64,000 nt of DNA from Thalassospira lohafexi (GTDB lineage Bacteria > Pseudomonadota > Alphaproteobacteria > Rhodospirillales > Thalassospiraceae). Positions 1 through 8,368 of this stretch are shown piece by piece (position 1 is the first letter of the stretch; each line of letters opens with the position of its first letter). Made by a program: the position numbers and the translations under genes. Location of the stretch: positions 310,001 through 374,000 of the forward strand of contig NZ_NXGX01000004.1 in NCBI RefSeq assembly GCF_002844275.1, in the 5' to 3' direction. Below the pieces are notes generated by a model. That model was not told where the DNA came from. It did no database searches and worked only from the letters and a program-made list of their open reading frames with translations.

Positions 1-351
1 CAAATGGCGGTGATTGACCAAATTCAACGCGACAAGTTCCAGCGTGCTGCCAATCCCGATCAGGATCGACGCCCCATCGGGGATCAGGTTGGCAACATGA
101 AGGGATATGGCATGCTTTGGCGCAATATTGGTGACCTGACGACTTTCATACGACAGGTTCATGCCCGGTTCCCCGGCATATTCCACCCCGCCGTGACGCC
201 GCCGGACCAGGTTGGAATCATTAAGGATATTAACGTCGCGTCGCACGGTTTGCGGCGTTACGTCAAAATGATCGGCCAGCGCATCGATGGAGGCAAATCC
301 ATCGCGCCGCAGGATGTCGATAATGTCACGCTGTCGCGTTGATATATTCAT
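1..351 (-). CDS. DeoR-family transcriptional regulator (3' end cut by window)
   Basis: The minus strand is open from an ATG at 351 to the window edge, giving 117 residues with no stop. Residues about 3-57 form a DeoR-type winged helix: the start 'MNISTRQRDIIDILRRDG' is followed by the recognition-helix signature 'VTPQTVRRDVNIL' and then 'RRRHGGV', the usual order in GlpR/DeoR proteins. The beginning of the sugar-phosphate sensor domain ('HAISLHVANLIPDG') follows. Family members repress sugar or polyol catabolic operons and respond to phosphorylated sugars; the operon controlled here lies outside the window. An antisense reading frame of 112 codons over the same bases has no recognisable domain and is treated as a shadow. 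Confidence 0.88.
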   Translation of the reverse strand, partial: MNISTRQRDIIDILRRDGFASIDALADHFDVTPQTVRRDVNILNDSNLVRRRHGGVEYAGEPGMNLSYESRQVTNIAPKHAISLHVANLIPDGASILIGIGSTLELVALNLVNHRHL

Positions 352-540
352 TTGATCGTTCAATTTGTTGTTTTGAACATGAAAACGATCATACGCGGCT
401 TCGTTGTCACTAAGATTTCAGAAGCATGACATTCAGATGAATGTTGATCTGGACGGTGAAAGTCGCAGAAAACCTTGCTTTGGCGGTGGGTGTTTTTCCG
501 AATACGGCTGCAAACACCGCTCAAAAGGGCTGCTTCGTGA

Positions 541-572
541 CAAAAAATGCCGCCCCAAGGTGTGGGGCGGCA
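541..572 (-). terminator. Rho-independent terminator after the amidase gene
   Basis: A perfect 10-bp stem (TGCCGCCCCA at 548-557, TGGGGCGGCA at 563-572) with a 5-nt loop is followed, in the minus direction, by a run of six T at 542-547. It lies downstream of the amidase stop at 645 and upstream of the DeoR gene. The rest of the 352-644 gap shows no convincing gene. Confidence 0.85.
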
Positions 573-644
573 GATGTCAGATGGGTAGATGACGGGGCGA
601 GTTTGGCCATCAACCCAGTAGTGGCGCATGTAATGTGGCCTTGG

Positions 645-2096
645 TTATTCCCCGGCCCAGATTTCTGGTTTCCGTTCGATCCAGGGGGCCGCCCGTTCCA
701 GCTGTCCGGCCAATTCAAACAGGGTTGTTTCATCACCAAAGGGGGCGGTGAACATAGAGCCGATCGGAAGATGGCTATGGTTGTCTTGTGCCAGCGGTAC
801 CGACATCGACGGAACACCGGTCACATTGGCAAGGGCAGTATAGGGCGACTGATCAAACACATGGGAAATCCAGCCATGCCCGTCGGGTTCGCACTGGATC
901 TTGTTATATTCGCCGATGCGCAGAGGTAAGGTTGGCAGGGTCGGCGTCAGGAGCAGGTCATATTTCTGAAAATAGGCACCGAATGCACGTGTTACAGCGT
1001 TGCGCAGGCCAAGGGCTTCGACCATATCGGTACCGCTGACTGTTTTGCCATGGTGATAGACCGCAAGACTTGCCGGTTCAAGATACGCATCCGAAATGTC
1101 GCGACCGGTAAGCGATGCGATCAGATCAATCCATGCTGCGGTATTGACGTTCCATATGCGTGCATTGGCTGTGACGAAGGCCTGCCAGCTGATGCCGGGA
1201 TCAAGGGGGGCATGCTCAACATCATGACCAAGGTCGGCGCAAAGTTTCATCGTATCTTCGAAAGCCTTGCGGACTTCCGGGGCAACATTACCACCGTTAA
1301 GCGGTGCCATCATCGTCCCGATCCGCAGTTTGCGGGGGTGGGTTGTGACCGATGCGGCAAAGCTCCGGTGTGGAGTTGCAATATAATAGGGCTCGCCAAT
1401 TTGCGGGATACTGATGGCATCAAGCAAAATAGCACTGTCACGAACAGACCGGCTGACGCCAAGTTGGGTCACCATCCCGTTCCAGCCTTCGTCAATTGCC
1501 GGGCCGTTTGAGACCCGTCCACGTGTCGGCTTCATCCCAAATAGGCCGTTGACCGACGCCGGAACGCGGATGGAACCGCCACCATCTGTTGCATGGGCCA
1601 GTGGGACCATGCCCGCCGCAACAGCAGCACCGGCACCACCGCTTGATCCGCCTGAATTGTAATCGGGGTTCCATGGATTGCGTGTCGGGCCATCAAAAAC
1701 GGCTTCTGTTGTGGTGCTTATAGCAAGTTCTGGTGTTGTGGTGCGGCCGAGTGTAATCAGACCGGCCTTACGAAAAAGCGTCATCAAATGGGAATCGGCA
1801 TCCGCAATCATGCCTTGGGCAAGGCGGCTGCCTAGCTCACTTGGCTTGCCGATCATGCTGACGGCCAGATCCTTGATCAGAAACGGGACGCCCTTGAAAA
1901 CGGTGCCGAGCTCTTGTGATGAACTGCCCGCTTCGGCCGCTCTCCAGTGATTGTTCACTGCATTGATTTTGTCGTTGGTTGCGATGATTGCCCGCGTGGC
2001 GGCATCTGCGACCTCAGGGGCGGAAACATCGCCCTTGTTGATCAGTTCGGCCAGCCCGGCGCCGTCATAAGAAACATAATCGCGCAATTCCATCAT
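645..2096 (-). CDS. Amidase signature family hydrolase
   Basis: This 483-residue protein has the Ser-cisSer-Lys triad of the amidase signature family. Lys75 sits in 'GVPFLIKDLAV', the glycine/serine-rich block 'SGGSSGGAGAAVAAG' carries the cis-Ser at about 151, and the nucleophile Ser is at about 175 in 'DGGGSIRVPAS'; the 24-residue spacing matches characterised members. Such enzymes hydrolyse amides such as aryl or aliphatic amides and 6-aminohexanoate dimers; it lacks GatA-specific context because no gatB or gatC is adjacent. Length is normal and there is no signal peptide, so a cytosolic enzyme is likely. It is divergent from a TetR gene, and the operator-like palindrome between them suggests control by that regulator. 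The substrate is not known. Confidence 0.9.
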   Translation of the reverse strand: MMELRDYVSYDGAGLAELINKGDVSAPEVADAATRAIIATNDKINAVNNHWRAAEAGSSSQELGTVFKGVPFLIKDLAVSMIGKPSELGSRLAQGMIADADSHLMTLFRKAGLITLGRTTTPELAISTTTEAVFDGPTRNPWNPDYNSGGSSGGAGAAVAAGMVPLAHATDGGGSIRVPASVNGLFGMKPTRGRVSNGPAIDEGWNGMVTQLGVSRSVRDSAILLDAISIPQIGEPYYIATPHRSFAASVTTHPRKLRIGTMMAPLNGGNVAPEVRKAFEDTMKLCADLGHDVEHAPLDPGISWQAFVTANARIWNVNTAAWIDLIASLTGRDISDAYLEPASLAVYHHGKTVSGTDMVEALGLRNAVTRAFGAYFQKYDLLLTPTLPTLPLRIGEYNKIQCEPDGHGWISHVFDQSPYTALANVTGVPSMSVPLAQDNHSHLPIGSMFTAPFGDETTLFELAGQLERAAPWIERKPEIWAGE

Positions 2097-2140
2097 TGCT
2101 CGTCATCCTTTGTTCTGGATAAAATGGGAGATACATTGCT

Positions 2141-2172
2141 GCATCAATGATACGTTGATGTATCAATGATGC
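2141..2172. promoter_or_regulatory. Palindromic operator between amidase and tetR-type gene
   Basis: The amidase/TetR intergenic region holds the perfect inverted repeat TGATAC-N6-GTATCA at 2148-2165, nested in a longer imperfect palindrome whose outer arms are GCATCA (2141-2146) and TGATGC (2167-2172). A dyad of this size in a divergent promoter is typical of TetR operators. Which regulator binds is inferred from position only. Confidence 0.7.
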
Positions 2173-2202
2173 ATTCGAGTATCATGTCAAGGAATTCTTC
2201 GC

Positions 2203-2790
2203 GTGGACCAGCAACCGATGTTCAAAACAGCCGCCCGTATTTCCCTGCGCGAGCGGATCACACAGGCGGCTTTCGAATTGTTCGAACAAAATGGAATCAA
2301 CCACGTGACGCTTGAAAACATTGCCGTTCATGCGGGTACGACGCGTATGGGCGTGTATCGTCATTTCACGACCAAAGACGATTTGGTCGAACTGTGGGTA
2401 ACAACTTGGATTAACAGTTACCGTGCCGTTCTGGATGGACTCGAAGCCGATTATCCCGACGATGCCAATGCACAGCTCAGAGGCTGGATTGATTATGTGG
2501 TAAATTCACTAACCGATATTTCGCATCGCGGCTGTAACTTCATCAACACCATAGCTGAGATTCCCGACCCGGAACACCCGATCCGTGGTGCAATCGAAAC
2601 CCACAAACGCATTCAGTCGCAACGGATGCTGGAGCTGTGCCGCAAGGCTGGTTTGGCTGAACCGGACCTTGCTGCGGCTGAGTTCAATTTCCTGCTAGAA
2701 GGGGCGCAGGTTGCCGTCCAGATCGGTAGTAACGACGATGTCGACAAGTATGTTAAACGCATTGCCGAGCGCATTCTTGATAACCGCTAG
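2203..2790 (+). CDS. TetR/AcrR-family transcriptional regulator
   Basis: The 195-residue protein begins with a TetR DNA-binding domain at about residues 13-60: 'SLRERITQAAFELFEQNG' followed by 'VTLENIAVHAGTTRMGVYRHF', the classical TetR helix-turn-helix. The C-terminal part is a helical ligand-binding region ('GCNFINTIAEIPDPEHP') resembling TetR_C domains of repressors that sense small organic compounds. It is transcribed away from the amidase gene, with a 32-bp imperfect palindrome in the 106-nt gap, so it probably represses itself and the amidase. An alternative start at the second Met (2218) is possible. Confidence 0.9.
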   Translation: MDQQPMFKTAARISLRERITQAAFELFEQNGINHVTLENIAVHAGTTRMGVYRHFTTKDDLVELWVTTWINSYRAVLDGLEADYPDDANAQLRGWIDYVVNSLTDISHRGCNFINTIAEIPDPEHPIRGAIETHKRIQSQRMLELCRKAGLAEPDLAAAEFNFLLEGAQVAVQIGSNDDVDKYVKRIAERILDNR

Positions 2791-2868
2791 CGGAATGTGC
2801 TTTGAAAATGTGACGGGCTCAAAAAACATTGCTTGGCCCGCCGCATTGAGTGGTTTTCGAAAACGCGA

Positions 2869-3867
2869 TCAGCCAAAAATCAGTGATTGATGTACTCCGA
2901 CCCCGGCCATGACACCTGCTGCTGAGGCCAGTGTCGCATTGTGGCGCGCGGTGGCAGCATCCCCGGCGGCGAAGATGCCCGGAACGCTGGTTTCCTGCGT
3001 ACTGTCGACCGTAATAAATGGGCCTTGGGGGCCATCGTCAAAGGCACAGCCCAGCATTTCTGCAACCGGTGACGGCATGGTGACTTTCGGCCCGGTAAAG
3101 ATCGCCGTCATTGGCAAAGTACGGCCATCGGCCAAACGCACCGCATCAAGGGACGGGGCAGTGCCCAGAAGTTCAACCACCGGACTGTTTTCAATCGCAA
3201 TGCCGCGCTGGATCATTGCGGTCTGTGTCTCGGCATCGGGAAGATGGATGCCTTGGGTGAAATAGGTGGTCGGTCCCCAGTCAGGCAGCATCATCGCCTG
3301 ATGGCTTGAATGGGACATGGTGGCGATAACACCGATCTGTTCATCGCGCACTTCATAGCCGTGGCAATAGGGACAATGTAAAACCGTAGTTCCCCAACGG
3401 TCCGTCATGCCGGGAATATCGGGCAGGATATCGCGGACACCGGTTGCCAGAAGGATGCGCCGTGCGGTGATGACGTCGCGGTCGTTGATTGTGATGTCAA
3501 ACCGCATATCCCCGTCATCCGTTCCGGCGGTGGACCGGGAACTGGATTTGGCACTGGGGCTGGCATGACTTACCCACCCGTCGCGGACGGTCACGGTTGG
3601 ATAGGCCCGAAGTTGCGACATGGCGATATCGCGAATCTCCATCGGGCTTTTACCATCCAGACCAAAGAAACCGTGTGAGGTGGCGGCAAACCGGTTGCGC
3701 GGTTGGCCCGCGTCAATCACGCAAATCTTGCGCCGCGCACGGGCAAGCTGCATTGCGGCTGAAAGTCCGGCAAAGCTACCGCCGATGATGGCAACATCAA
3801 AGGGCGGGGTATCGGGTGACGCGTTGGCATTTGCATGGGGGGCGGTGACGGCGATGTGGTCAGTCAT
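2869..3867 (-). CDS. Thioredoxin-reductase-like FAD oxidoreductase with CPYC motif
   Basis: The 332-residue protein carries the FAD-binding 'IIGGSFAGLSAA' at about 28-39, a redox-active CPYC at about 165-168, and the second FAD motif 'FAAGDAAT' near the C-terminus, the order found in thioredoxin reductase and its relatives. The region where NADPH should bind reads 'IGVIATMSHSSH' and lacks the GxGxxA/G glycines. That resembles the O2-dependent dithiol oxidases of the GliT/HlmI type more than true TrxR, so electron transfer from NADPH is doubtful. I chose the ATG at 3867, preceded by AGGA at suitable spacing, rather than an upstream GTG at 3906. It is monocistronic with a strong promoter. The substrate is unknown. 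Confidence 0.85.
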   Translation of the reverse strand: MTDHIAVTAPHANANASPDTPPFDVAIIGGSFAGLSAAMQLARARRKICVIDAGQPRNRFAATSHGFFGLDGKSPMEIRDIAMSQLRAYPTVTVRDGWVSHASPSAKSSSRSTAGTDDGDMRFDITINDRDVITARRILLATGVRDILPDIPGMTDRWGTTVLHCPYCHGYEVRDEQIGVIATMSHSSHQAMMLPDWGPTTYFTQGIHLPDAETQTAMIQRGIAIENSPVVELLGTAPSLDAVRLADGRTLPMTAIFTGPKVTMPSPVAEMLGCAFDDGPQGPFITVDSTQETSVPGIFAAGDAATARHNATLASAAGVMAGVGVHQSLIFG

Positions 3868-3919
3868 GGTTGGGGTCCTGCCTGTTGGAATGACATGCGA
3901 TGGCACTATTCATGTAACT

Positions 3920-3948
3920 TTATAAGTATCATGATGGATTGATGTCAA
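3920..3948 (-). promoter_or_regulatory. Sigma70-type promoter of the TrxR-like gene
   Basis: On the minus strand a perfect -35 TTGACA (3943-3948) is separated by 17 nt from a -10-like TTATAA (3920-3925). This is the closest match to the sigma70 consensus that I found in the window. It lies about 50 nt upstream of the chosen ATG. Confidence 0.65.
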
Positions 3949-3954
3949 TTATCT

Positions 3955-3973
3955 TGTAACTTTTATTGTTACA
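3955..3973. promoter_or_regulatory. Inverted repeat upstream of the TrxR-like promoter
   Basis: The dyad TGTAAC-N7-GTTACA lies directly upstream of the -35 box. A related half site, GTAAC, occurs again at 3914-3918 close to the -10. The arrangement suggests a regulator-binding site; the regulator is not encoded next door. Confidence 0.45.
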
Positions 3974-4008
3974 GAAAAGGCAGGGGAATGGGCCGGACAG
4001 GACGAGAC

Positions 4009-4038
4009 AAAAGAAAACCGCCCTTTCACAAGGGCGGT
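4009..4038 (-). terminator. Rho-independent terminator after the LOG-family gene
   Basis: A perfect 9-bp stem (ACCGCCCTT at 4017-4025, AAGGGCGGT at 4030-4038) with a 4-nt loop is followed on the minus strand by a T-rich tract. It lies 80 nt downstream of the LOG-family stop codon. Confidence 0.8.
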
Positions 4039-4118
4039 CTGTCGGCGTCGTCATGGCCTTAAAAGGCCCTGCAACATTGGTATGTCATGCTTGGTTTAGC
4101 GGCGTGGTCCTTCGAAAA

Positions 4119-4703
4119 TCAGAACAGCTTTTCACGCGGGTCGAATTTCGGGGCCGGTTCGGCGGCAAGTTGCTCAAAGATTTCGTCGAGCGTATCGGCC
4201 ACCGTAAACAGGTTTTTATGGCTTTCACGTGCAAAGCCATCGGCAATGATGCCGTCAATCATCGCAAGGCACTTGTCCCAATATCCAAGGGCGTTGAAAA
4301 ACACCATTGGGGTGTCATGAATGCCAAGCTGGCGCAGCGTCATGGCTTCAAACGCTTCGTCAAGGCTGCCCAATCCACCGGCAAGGGTGACAAACGCGTC
4401 CGAGCGCTTGAACATCTCGACTTTGCGCTCATGCATGGATTTGCACACAATCAATTCCGAAAGTCCGGTATGCCCGACTTCGATGTCATCAAGATGTGCC
4501 GGGATGATCCCGACAACCTTGCCGCCATTTTTCATAACAGCGTCGGCAACGGCCCCCATCAGGCCAATGCGCCCACCACCATAGATCAGCGTGATGCCGC
4601 GTTCGGCCATCATCTTGCCAAACGCTATGGCGTTTTCCATATGGCGGGGGTCTTTGCCGTCCGAAGCACCGCAGAAGACACAGATTGATTTTACATTTGT
4701 CAT
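4119..4703 (-). CDS. LOG/TIGR00730-family Rossmann-fold nucleotide phosphoribohydrolase
   Basis: This 194-residue protein has the hallmarks of the LOG (lonely guy) family: 'CVFCGASDG' at the start, 'GGGRIGLMG' at about 42-50, 'SMHERK' at about 89-94 and 'AGGLGSLDE' at 108-116, equivalent to the usual PGGxGTxxE signature. Family enzymes cleave nucleoside 5'-monophosphates (AMP or cytokinin ribotides) to base and ribose 5-phosphate. The loop differs slightly from the consensus (Ala for Pro, Ser for Thr), as in many bacterial homologues. I chose the ATG at 4703 because the family begins a few residues before 'ICVFCG'; the upstream extension is not conserved in character. The physiological substrate is uncertain. 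Confidence 0.88.
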   Translation of the reverse strand: MTNVKSICVFCGASDGKDPRHMENAIAFGKMMAERGITLIYGGGRIGLMGAVADAVMKNGGKVVGIIPAHLDDIEVGHTGLSELIVCKSMHERKVEMFKRSDAFVTLAGGLGSLDEAFEAMTLRQLGIHDTPMVFFNALGYWDKCLAMIDGIIADGFARESHKNLFTVADTLDEIFEQLAAEPAPKFDPREKLF

Positions 4704-5105
4704 GGCAACCTGCCTTTTGTTTCTTGTTTCGCAGGTAGCGGGACGGCACCGGGATGTGCCGGGTATCCGCCCCGTACGGGGGCTGTACGCGACGTAACTT
4801 CGTGCGTACATTGGTGACCATAGCCGATGACAGGCAGGCAGGGCCAAGATTTTCCGTGCTGCAGTATATTAAATCTGGGTTCTGACCCTAAATGACGCGC
4901 GACTGCCGCAATTTGGTTGCTTTTGCCTGCACGATAGGAGACCTGAAACGCGCGCATCGGAATTTCGGCCGTACTGTCAGATTAATCGGCAAAGTTTCGC
5001 GCGATGGTTAACAAGTTCTGAACCTGATTGTGGGAAGGGTAGTTCCATGCGAGCTCCTTCTCGCATCACATAATATCAAACGAAAAGAAGGCAGGATCGC
5101 CCAAC
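4704..5105. other. Intergenic region, 402 nt
   Basis: This is the divergent gap between the LOG-family gene and the membrane protein gene. It contains a perfect 12-bp palindrome CCCCGTACGGGG at 4770-4781, followed by a loose repeat of GTACG words. Promoters for both genes must lie here, but I see no consensus boxes and no supportable gene. Confidence 0.4.
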
Positions 5106-6098
5106 GTGTTTGTCGACAATCCTTTTTGGCTGGCCATTTTGGTGTCAGCCGTCATTGCCGCTGTATTGATGCTGGCCTTATGGCTTGGTCTGGACCGTGC
5201 GATTGCGCGGCGTATTGTGCTGGGCGCGGTTATTCCCGCTGTTGCGGTGGCGGTCCCTGCGGCCATCGGGCTGCCTGAAACCGCACGCGGCGGTATTGGT
5301 GCTGCCTTGCTGATGCTGGTCCTGGGCGGGGTTTGCGGTGCGATCCTTGATTTTTCAAAGATTTCCGAACGCATTTGTTTGGGTGTCGCGGCGGTTTTAC
5401 TGCTGCTTGGCGCGTGGATGGTGTTGGCCGCCCCGGTAAGCGGGCTTGCCTATCACCCCACATCGATCAAGGTTCTGGCGTGGAGCGCCTATGTGATTGT
5501 CGGTGGATGTTTCCTGTGGGTAACGCGGCCCGACTTTTCACAAGACGATATCGCCGATGCGCCGAAAGGAAAGAAAACCAAAGCCCGTTCTGCCAAATCG
5601 ACCAAAACGGTCAAGGCTGGCAAAGCCGCGTCTTCTGTCAGTGACGGTGATGTTGCTGGTTTTGCAACACCGGGACCTGTTGCGGTATTGATGACCCTGT
5701 CACTGGGGCAGGGGATCATTGCTGATCAGTTTCGCTTAAGCGATTTTGTTGTCTTTCAGGCCGCATTGACCGTGGCCTTGCTGGTGGCGTTGGTATCGGA
5801 AAAGGCTGCACCACAATATCGCGCGGCAGTTTGGCTGGCGGTGGTATGTGCGCTGATGGCCAGTGCGACCGGCGTTATGATCTTGATGCCCGCGTCGTGC
5901 TTTGCGGTGGCTGTCTTGTTGCTGGTGGTCTCTGCCGGTCCGGCGGCGGCCCGGATTTCAGTCATTTTACCACAAGATAACCCGGCACAAACCGCACTGC
6001 TTGGTGCGGTGATCCGCATCGGAGTTTTGGGGTTGCCTTTGGTGATGGCGGCACTGGTGGCCTATGTCGGGGCAATGATGCGCGTCAGTGCGTATTAG
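5106..6098 (+). CDS. Polytopic membrane protein of unknown function
   Basis: The reading frame of 330 codons starts with GTG, preceded by AGGA at good spacing. The protein is strongly hydrophobic, with an estimated nine or so membrane segments: an N-terminal block at about 8-135 and a C-terminal block at about 190-328. Between them lies a basic hydrophilic linker at about 150-185 rich in Lys, Ala and Ser. No transporter or enzyme motif is recognisable. It stands alone between a divergent LOG gene and the LysM gene and has no terminator of its own. I do not assign a function; frame, codon character and hydropathy support it being real. Confidence 0.7.
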   Translation: MFVDNPFWLAILVSAVIAAVLMLALWLGLDRAIARRIVLGAVIPAVAVAVPAAIGLPETARGGIGAALLMLVLGGVCGAILDFSKISERICLGVAAVLLLLGAWMVLAAPVSGLAYHPTSIKVLAWSAYVIVGGCFLWVTRPDFSQDDIADAPKGKKTKARSAKSTKTVKAGKAASSVSDGDVAGFATPGPVAVLMTLSLGQGIIADQFRLSDFVVFQAALTVALLVALVSEKAAPQYRAAVWLAVVCALMASATGVMILMPASCFAVAVLLLVVSAGPAAARISVILPQDNPAQTALLGAVIRIGVLGLPLVMAALVAYVGAMMRVSAY

Positions 6099-6307
6099 GA
6101 AAACAGCAAACAGACTGATTCTATTCATCTTTACCTAACGGTTGCAAGATATCGTAAGTTCGTTACGGTATGGAAACCGAGGGACGAACGTAGTACAAGT
6201 TTCTACTTCTCGCGTCCAAGGCGGTTGTTTGGGGGGAATATGACAAGCAAATTCAAAGCATTGGTCGCGTCCGTAAATAACATAAACATCGTTCAAGGAT
6301 ATTTCCG

Positions 6308-7492
6308 GTGAAACGACCCTATATCCTCGTCATTATCGGCGTTGTACTGATCCTGGCCGCGATTGTGCTCAACTACATGTTGACGCAGACCGCCGACGAA
6401 GATCTGGCGACGACCGCAGAGCAAGCACCGCCAACGGTTTCAAGCACCGAAGAACCGACGCCCCCGGCAGAGCCATCTGACGGATCGGACCCTGTTGCGC
6501 CGAAAATCAAAAATCCAAGTTTTGATGTCGTGCGCATTGGCCCGGATGGCAATGCGGTGATTGCCGGTCGCGCGGAACCCAACAGCAAAGTTCGCATCCG
6601 CGAAGGCGAAGAAGTCATTGGCGAAGCAACGGCCGATGAACGTGGCGAATGGGTTGTTTTGCCGGGTAAGCCGCTGACAAGTGGTGACCGTGAACTTTCG
6701 CTTGAAGCCGAAGACGACACCGGAACCGTCAGCAAGGCCGACGACAAGATCGTTGTCCTGATCCCGGATGAAGCGCCAAAGAAAAATGAGGCTGCTGAAC
6801 CGACGGATGCACCGGCCCCCGCCACTGACGCCGCCACTGACATGGCGACCGCGGATAGCAGCGACACTAAAGATACCGGCGACGCTGCCGATACCAGTGC
6901 AGATAAAAAAGATCAGCCGATCATTGCCCTGAAAGTCCCGAATGAAGGCGGTGCTGTCACCGTGATGCAGGGACCGGCAGCCGAAAAAGCCGCCGAACCC
7001 AAACAAGACAGCAAAGACGCGGCTGAAAAAATGCCGCGCCTGTCGATTGGGGTTGTTGATTATGACACCGAAGGCCGCGTTGCGATGTCGGGCAATGCCG
7101 ACATGGACCATGACGTTCAGGTATATCTTGATAACAAGCTTGTCGGGACCGCACCGGCCGATGAAAACGGCAATTGGGCGCTAACGATTGGTGAGCCGAT
7201 TGAACCGGGCAATTATACCATGCGTGCCGATCAGCTTGATCCGGCGGGCAAGGTGACCGCACGTGTTGAAATTCCGTTTGAACGGGCGCGCCCGGAAGAA
7301 ATTCTTGAGCCGGGGTCGCGTTATGTGGTTCAGCCGGGCAACAGCCTGTGGCGGATTGCGCGCAGCACCTATGGCGAAGGGCTGAAATACTGGGTTATCT
7401 ATGCGCAGAATCGCAAACAGATCCGCGATCCTGACCTGATTTACCCGGGGCAGATTTTCGCCCTGCCGACCACGGAAAATGCAGCGGAGTAA
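6308..7492 (+). CDS. LysM and Ig-like domain envelope protein
   Basis: The 394-residue protein starts with GTG after an AAGGA box. It has an N-terminal membrane anchor at about 5-25, then an acidic Thr/Pro/Ala-rich stretch, an Ig-like beta-sandwich at about 60-150 ('AEPNSKVRIREGEEVIGE', 'GEWVVLP'), a second acidic low-complexity linker at about 155-230, another Ig-like repeat at about 240-330 ('GNADMDHDVQVYLDNKLVG', 'ADENGNWALTI'), and a C-terminal LysM domain at about 338-388 ('YVVQPGNSLWRIA ... IYPGQIFALP'). LysM binds peptidoglycan, so the protein probably spans the periplasm from the inner membrane to the wall. Close relatives are common in Rhodospirillales and unassigned. A strong terminator follows. 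Confidence 0.85.
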   Translation: MKRPYILVIIGVVLILAAIVLNYMLTQTADEDLATTAEQAPPTVSSTEEPTPPAEPSDGSDPVAPKIKNPSFDVVRIGPDGNAVIAGRAEPNSKVRIREGEEVIGEATADERGEWVVLPGKPLTSGDRELSLEAEDDTGTVSKADDKIVVLIPDEAPKKNEAAEPTDAPAPATDAATDMATADSSDTKDTGDAADTSADKKDQPIIALKVPNEGGAVTVMQGPAAEKAAEPKQDSKDAAEKMPRLSIGVVDYDTEGRVAMSGNADMDHDVQVYLDNKLVGTAPADENGNWALTIGEPIEPGNYTMRADQLDPAGKVTARVEIPFERARPEEILEPGSRYVVQPGNSLWRIARSTYGEGLKYWVIYAQNRKQIRDPDLIYPGQIFALPTTENAAE

Positions 7493-7509
7493 CAGCTGTT
7501 CTTTGCGAG

Positions 7510-7550
7510 GGGCAAAACACATGATAAGTGTGTTTTGCCCTTTTCTTTTT
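7510..7550 (+). terminator. Rho-independent terminator after the LysM gene
   Basis: A perfect 12-bp stem (7510-7521 with 7529-7540), a 7-nt loop and a T-rich tail at 7541-7550 form a textbook intrinsic terminator. It separates the LysM gene from psd. Confidence 0.93.
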
Positions 7551-7600
7551 GAAAAGAAGAACAGTTTTGTCCGGGTTGCGTTGCCCTGTATCATCACTAG

Positions 7601-8368
7601 ATGCTAAGAACGCGCCCGAACGGTACCAATCGTACCAATTTGATGTGCCCAACCCATGGCAACCAGGGAATTAAGACTTTGAAATCCGTTCTTGTGCCGA
7701 TCAATCCAGAAGGCTGGAAATTCGTTGCGATCTTCGCGGCGATCACTGTGATCCTGTTTTTGATCGCCGAACCACTGGGGTGGGCCGGTGTGATCCTGAC
7801 GCTGTGGTGCGCGTATTTCTTCCGAGACCCGGATCGTATTACCCCGACCGACGAAAACCTTGTCATTTCTCCGGCAGATGGCCGCGTATGCATGATCTCG
7901 CAGGCACCTTTGCCCAAGGAACTTGAACTTGACGATAAAACGCCGCGCACGCGCGTTTCGATCTTCATGAATGTGTTCAATGTTCACGTCAACCGCTGCC
8001 CGATCAATGGCGAAGTGGTGGGTGAGGCCTATGTGCCCGGCAAGTTTGTGAATGCTGAACTTGATAAGGCATCAGACAACAACGAACGTCAGATCCTGCT
8101 TGTCCGTGACAAGGAAGGCCGCGAGTTTGGTGTTGTCCAGATTGCCGGTCTGGTGGCACGCCGCATCCTGTGTGACGTTGGCACCGGATCGCAGCTTAAG
8201 GCCGGTGAACGTTTCGGCCTGATCCGGTTTGGTTCGCGCGTTGATGTGTATCTGCCCGAAGGTGTCTCGCCGAACGTGATTGTCGGTCAGACCACGATTG
8301 CCGGTGAAACCATCCTTGCCGATGTGTCGGTCAAGGATAAGGAAGCCGCCATCGGGGAGATCCGTTAA
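7601..8368 (+). CDS. psd: Phosphatidylserine decarboxylase proenzyme (short form)
   Basis: Psd decarboxylates phosphatidylserine to phosphatidylethanolamine at the inner membrane. The protein shows a membrane-associated N-terminus ('[20 protein letters not shown]'), 'FFRDPDR', 'SPADGRV', '[11 protein letters not shown]' and the self-cleavage site '[11 protein letters not shown]', where Gly211-Ser212 yields the pyruvoyl group; this FGS form is typical of the short alphaproteobacterial enzymes. The called ATG gives 255 residues, but the family usually begins just before '[10 protein letters not shown]', so the TTG at 7679 may be the true start. The next gene, pssA, begins within its stop codon, so the two consecutive phosphatidylethanolamine steps are translationally coupled. 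Confidence 0.95.
   Translation: MLRTRPNGTNRTNLMCPTHGNQGIKTLKSVLVPINPEGWKFVAIFAAITVILFLIAEPLGWAGVILTLWCAYFFRDPDRITPTDENLVISPADGRVCMISQAPLPKELELDDKTPRTRVSIFMNVFNVHVNRCPINGEVVGEAYVPGKFVNAELDKASDNNERQILLVRDKEGREFGVVQIAGLVARRILCDVGTGSQLKAGERFGLIRFGSRVDVYLPEGVSPNVIVGQTTIAGETILADVSVKDKEAAIGEIR

Noticed and set aside
4..342. A 112-codon plus-strand frame at the left edge
   Set aside because: It is the complement of a clear DeoR-family gene on the minus strand and has no domain of its own.
2791..2868. Possible terminator in the gap between the TetR and TrxR-like genes
   Set aside because: CGGGC and GCCCG words can pair around an A-rich loop, but the stem is short and there is no T-run after it.
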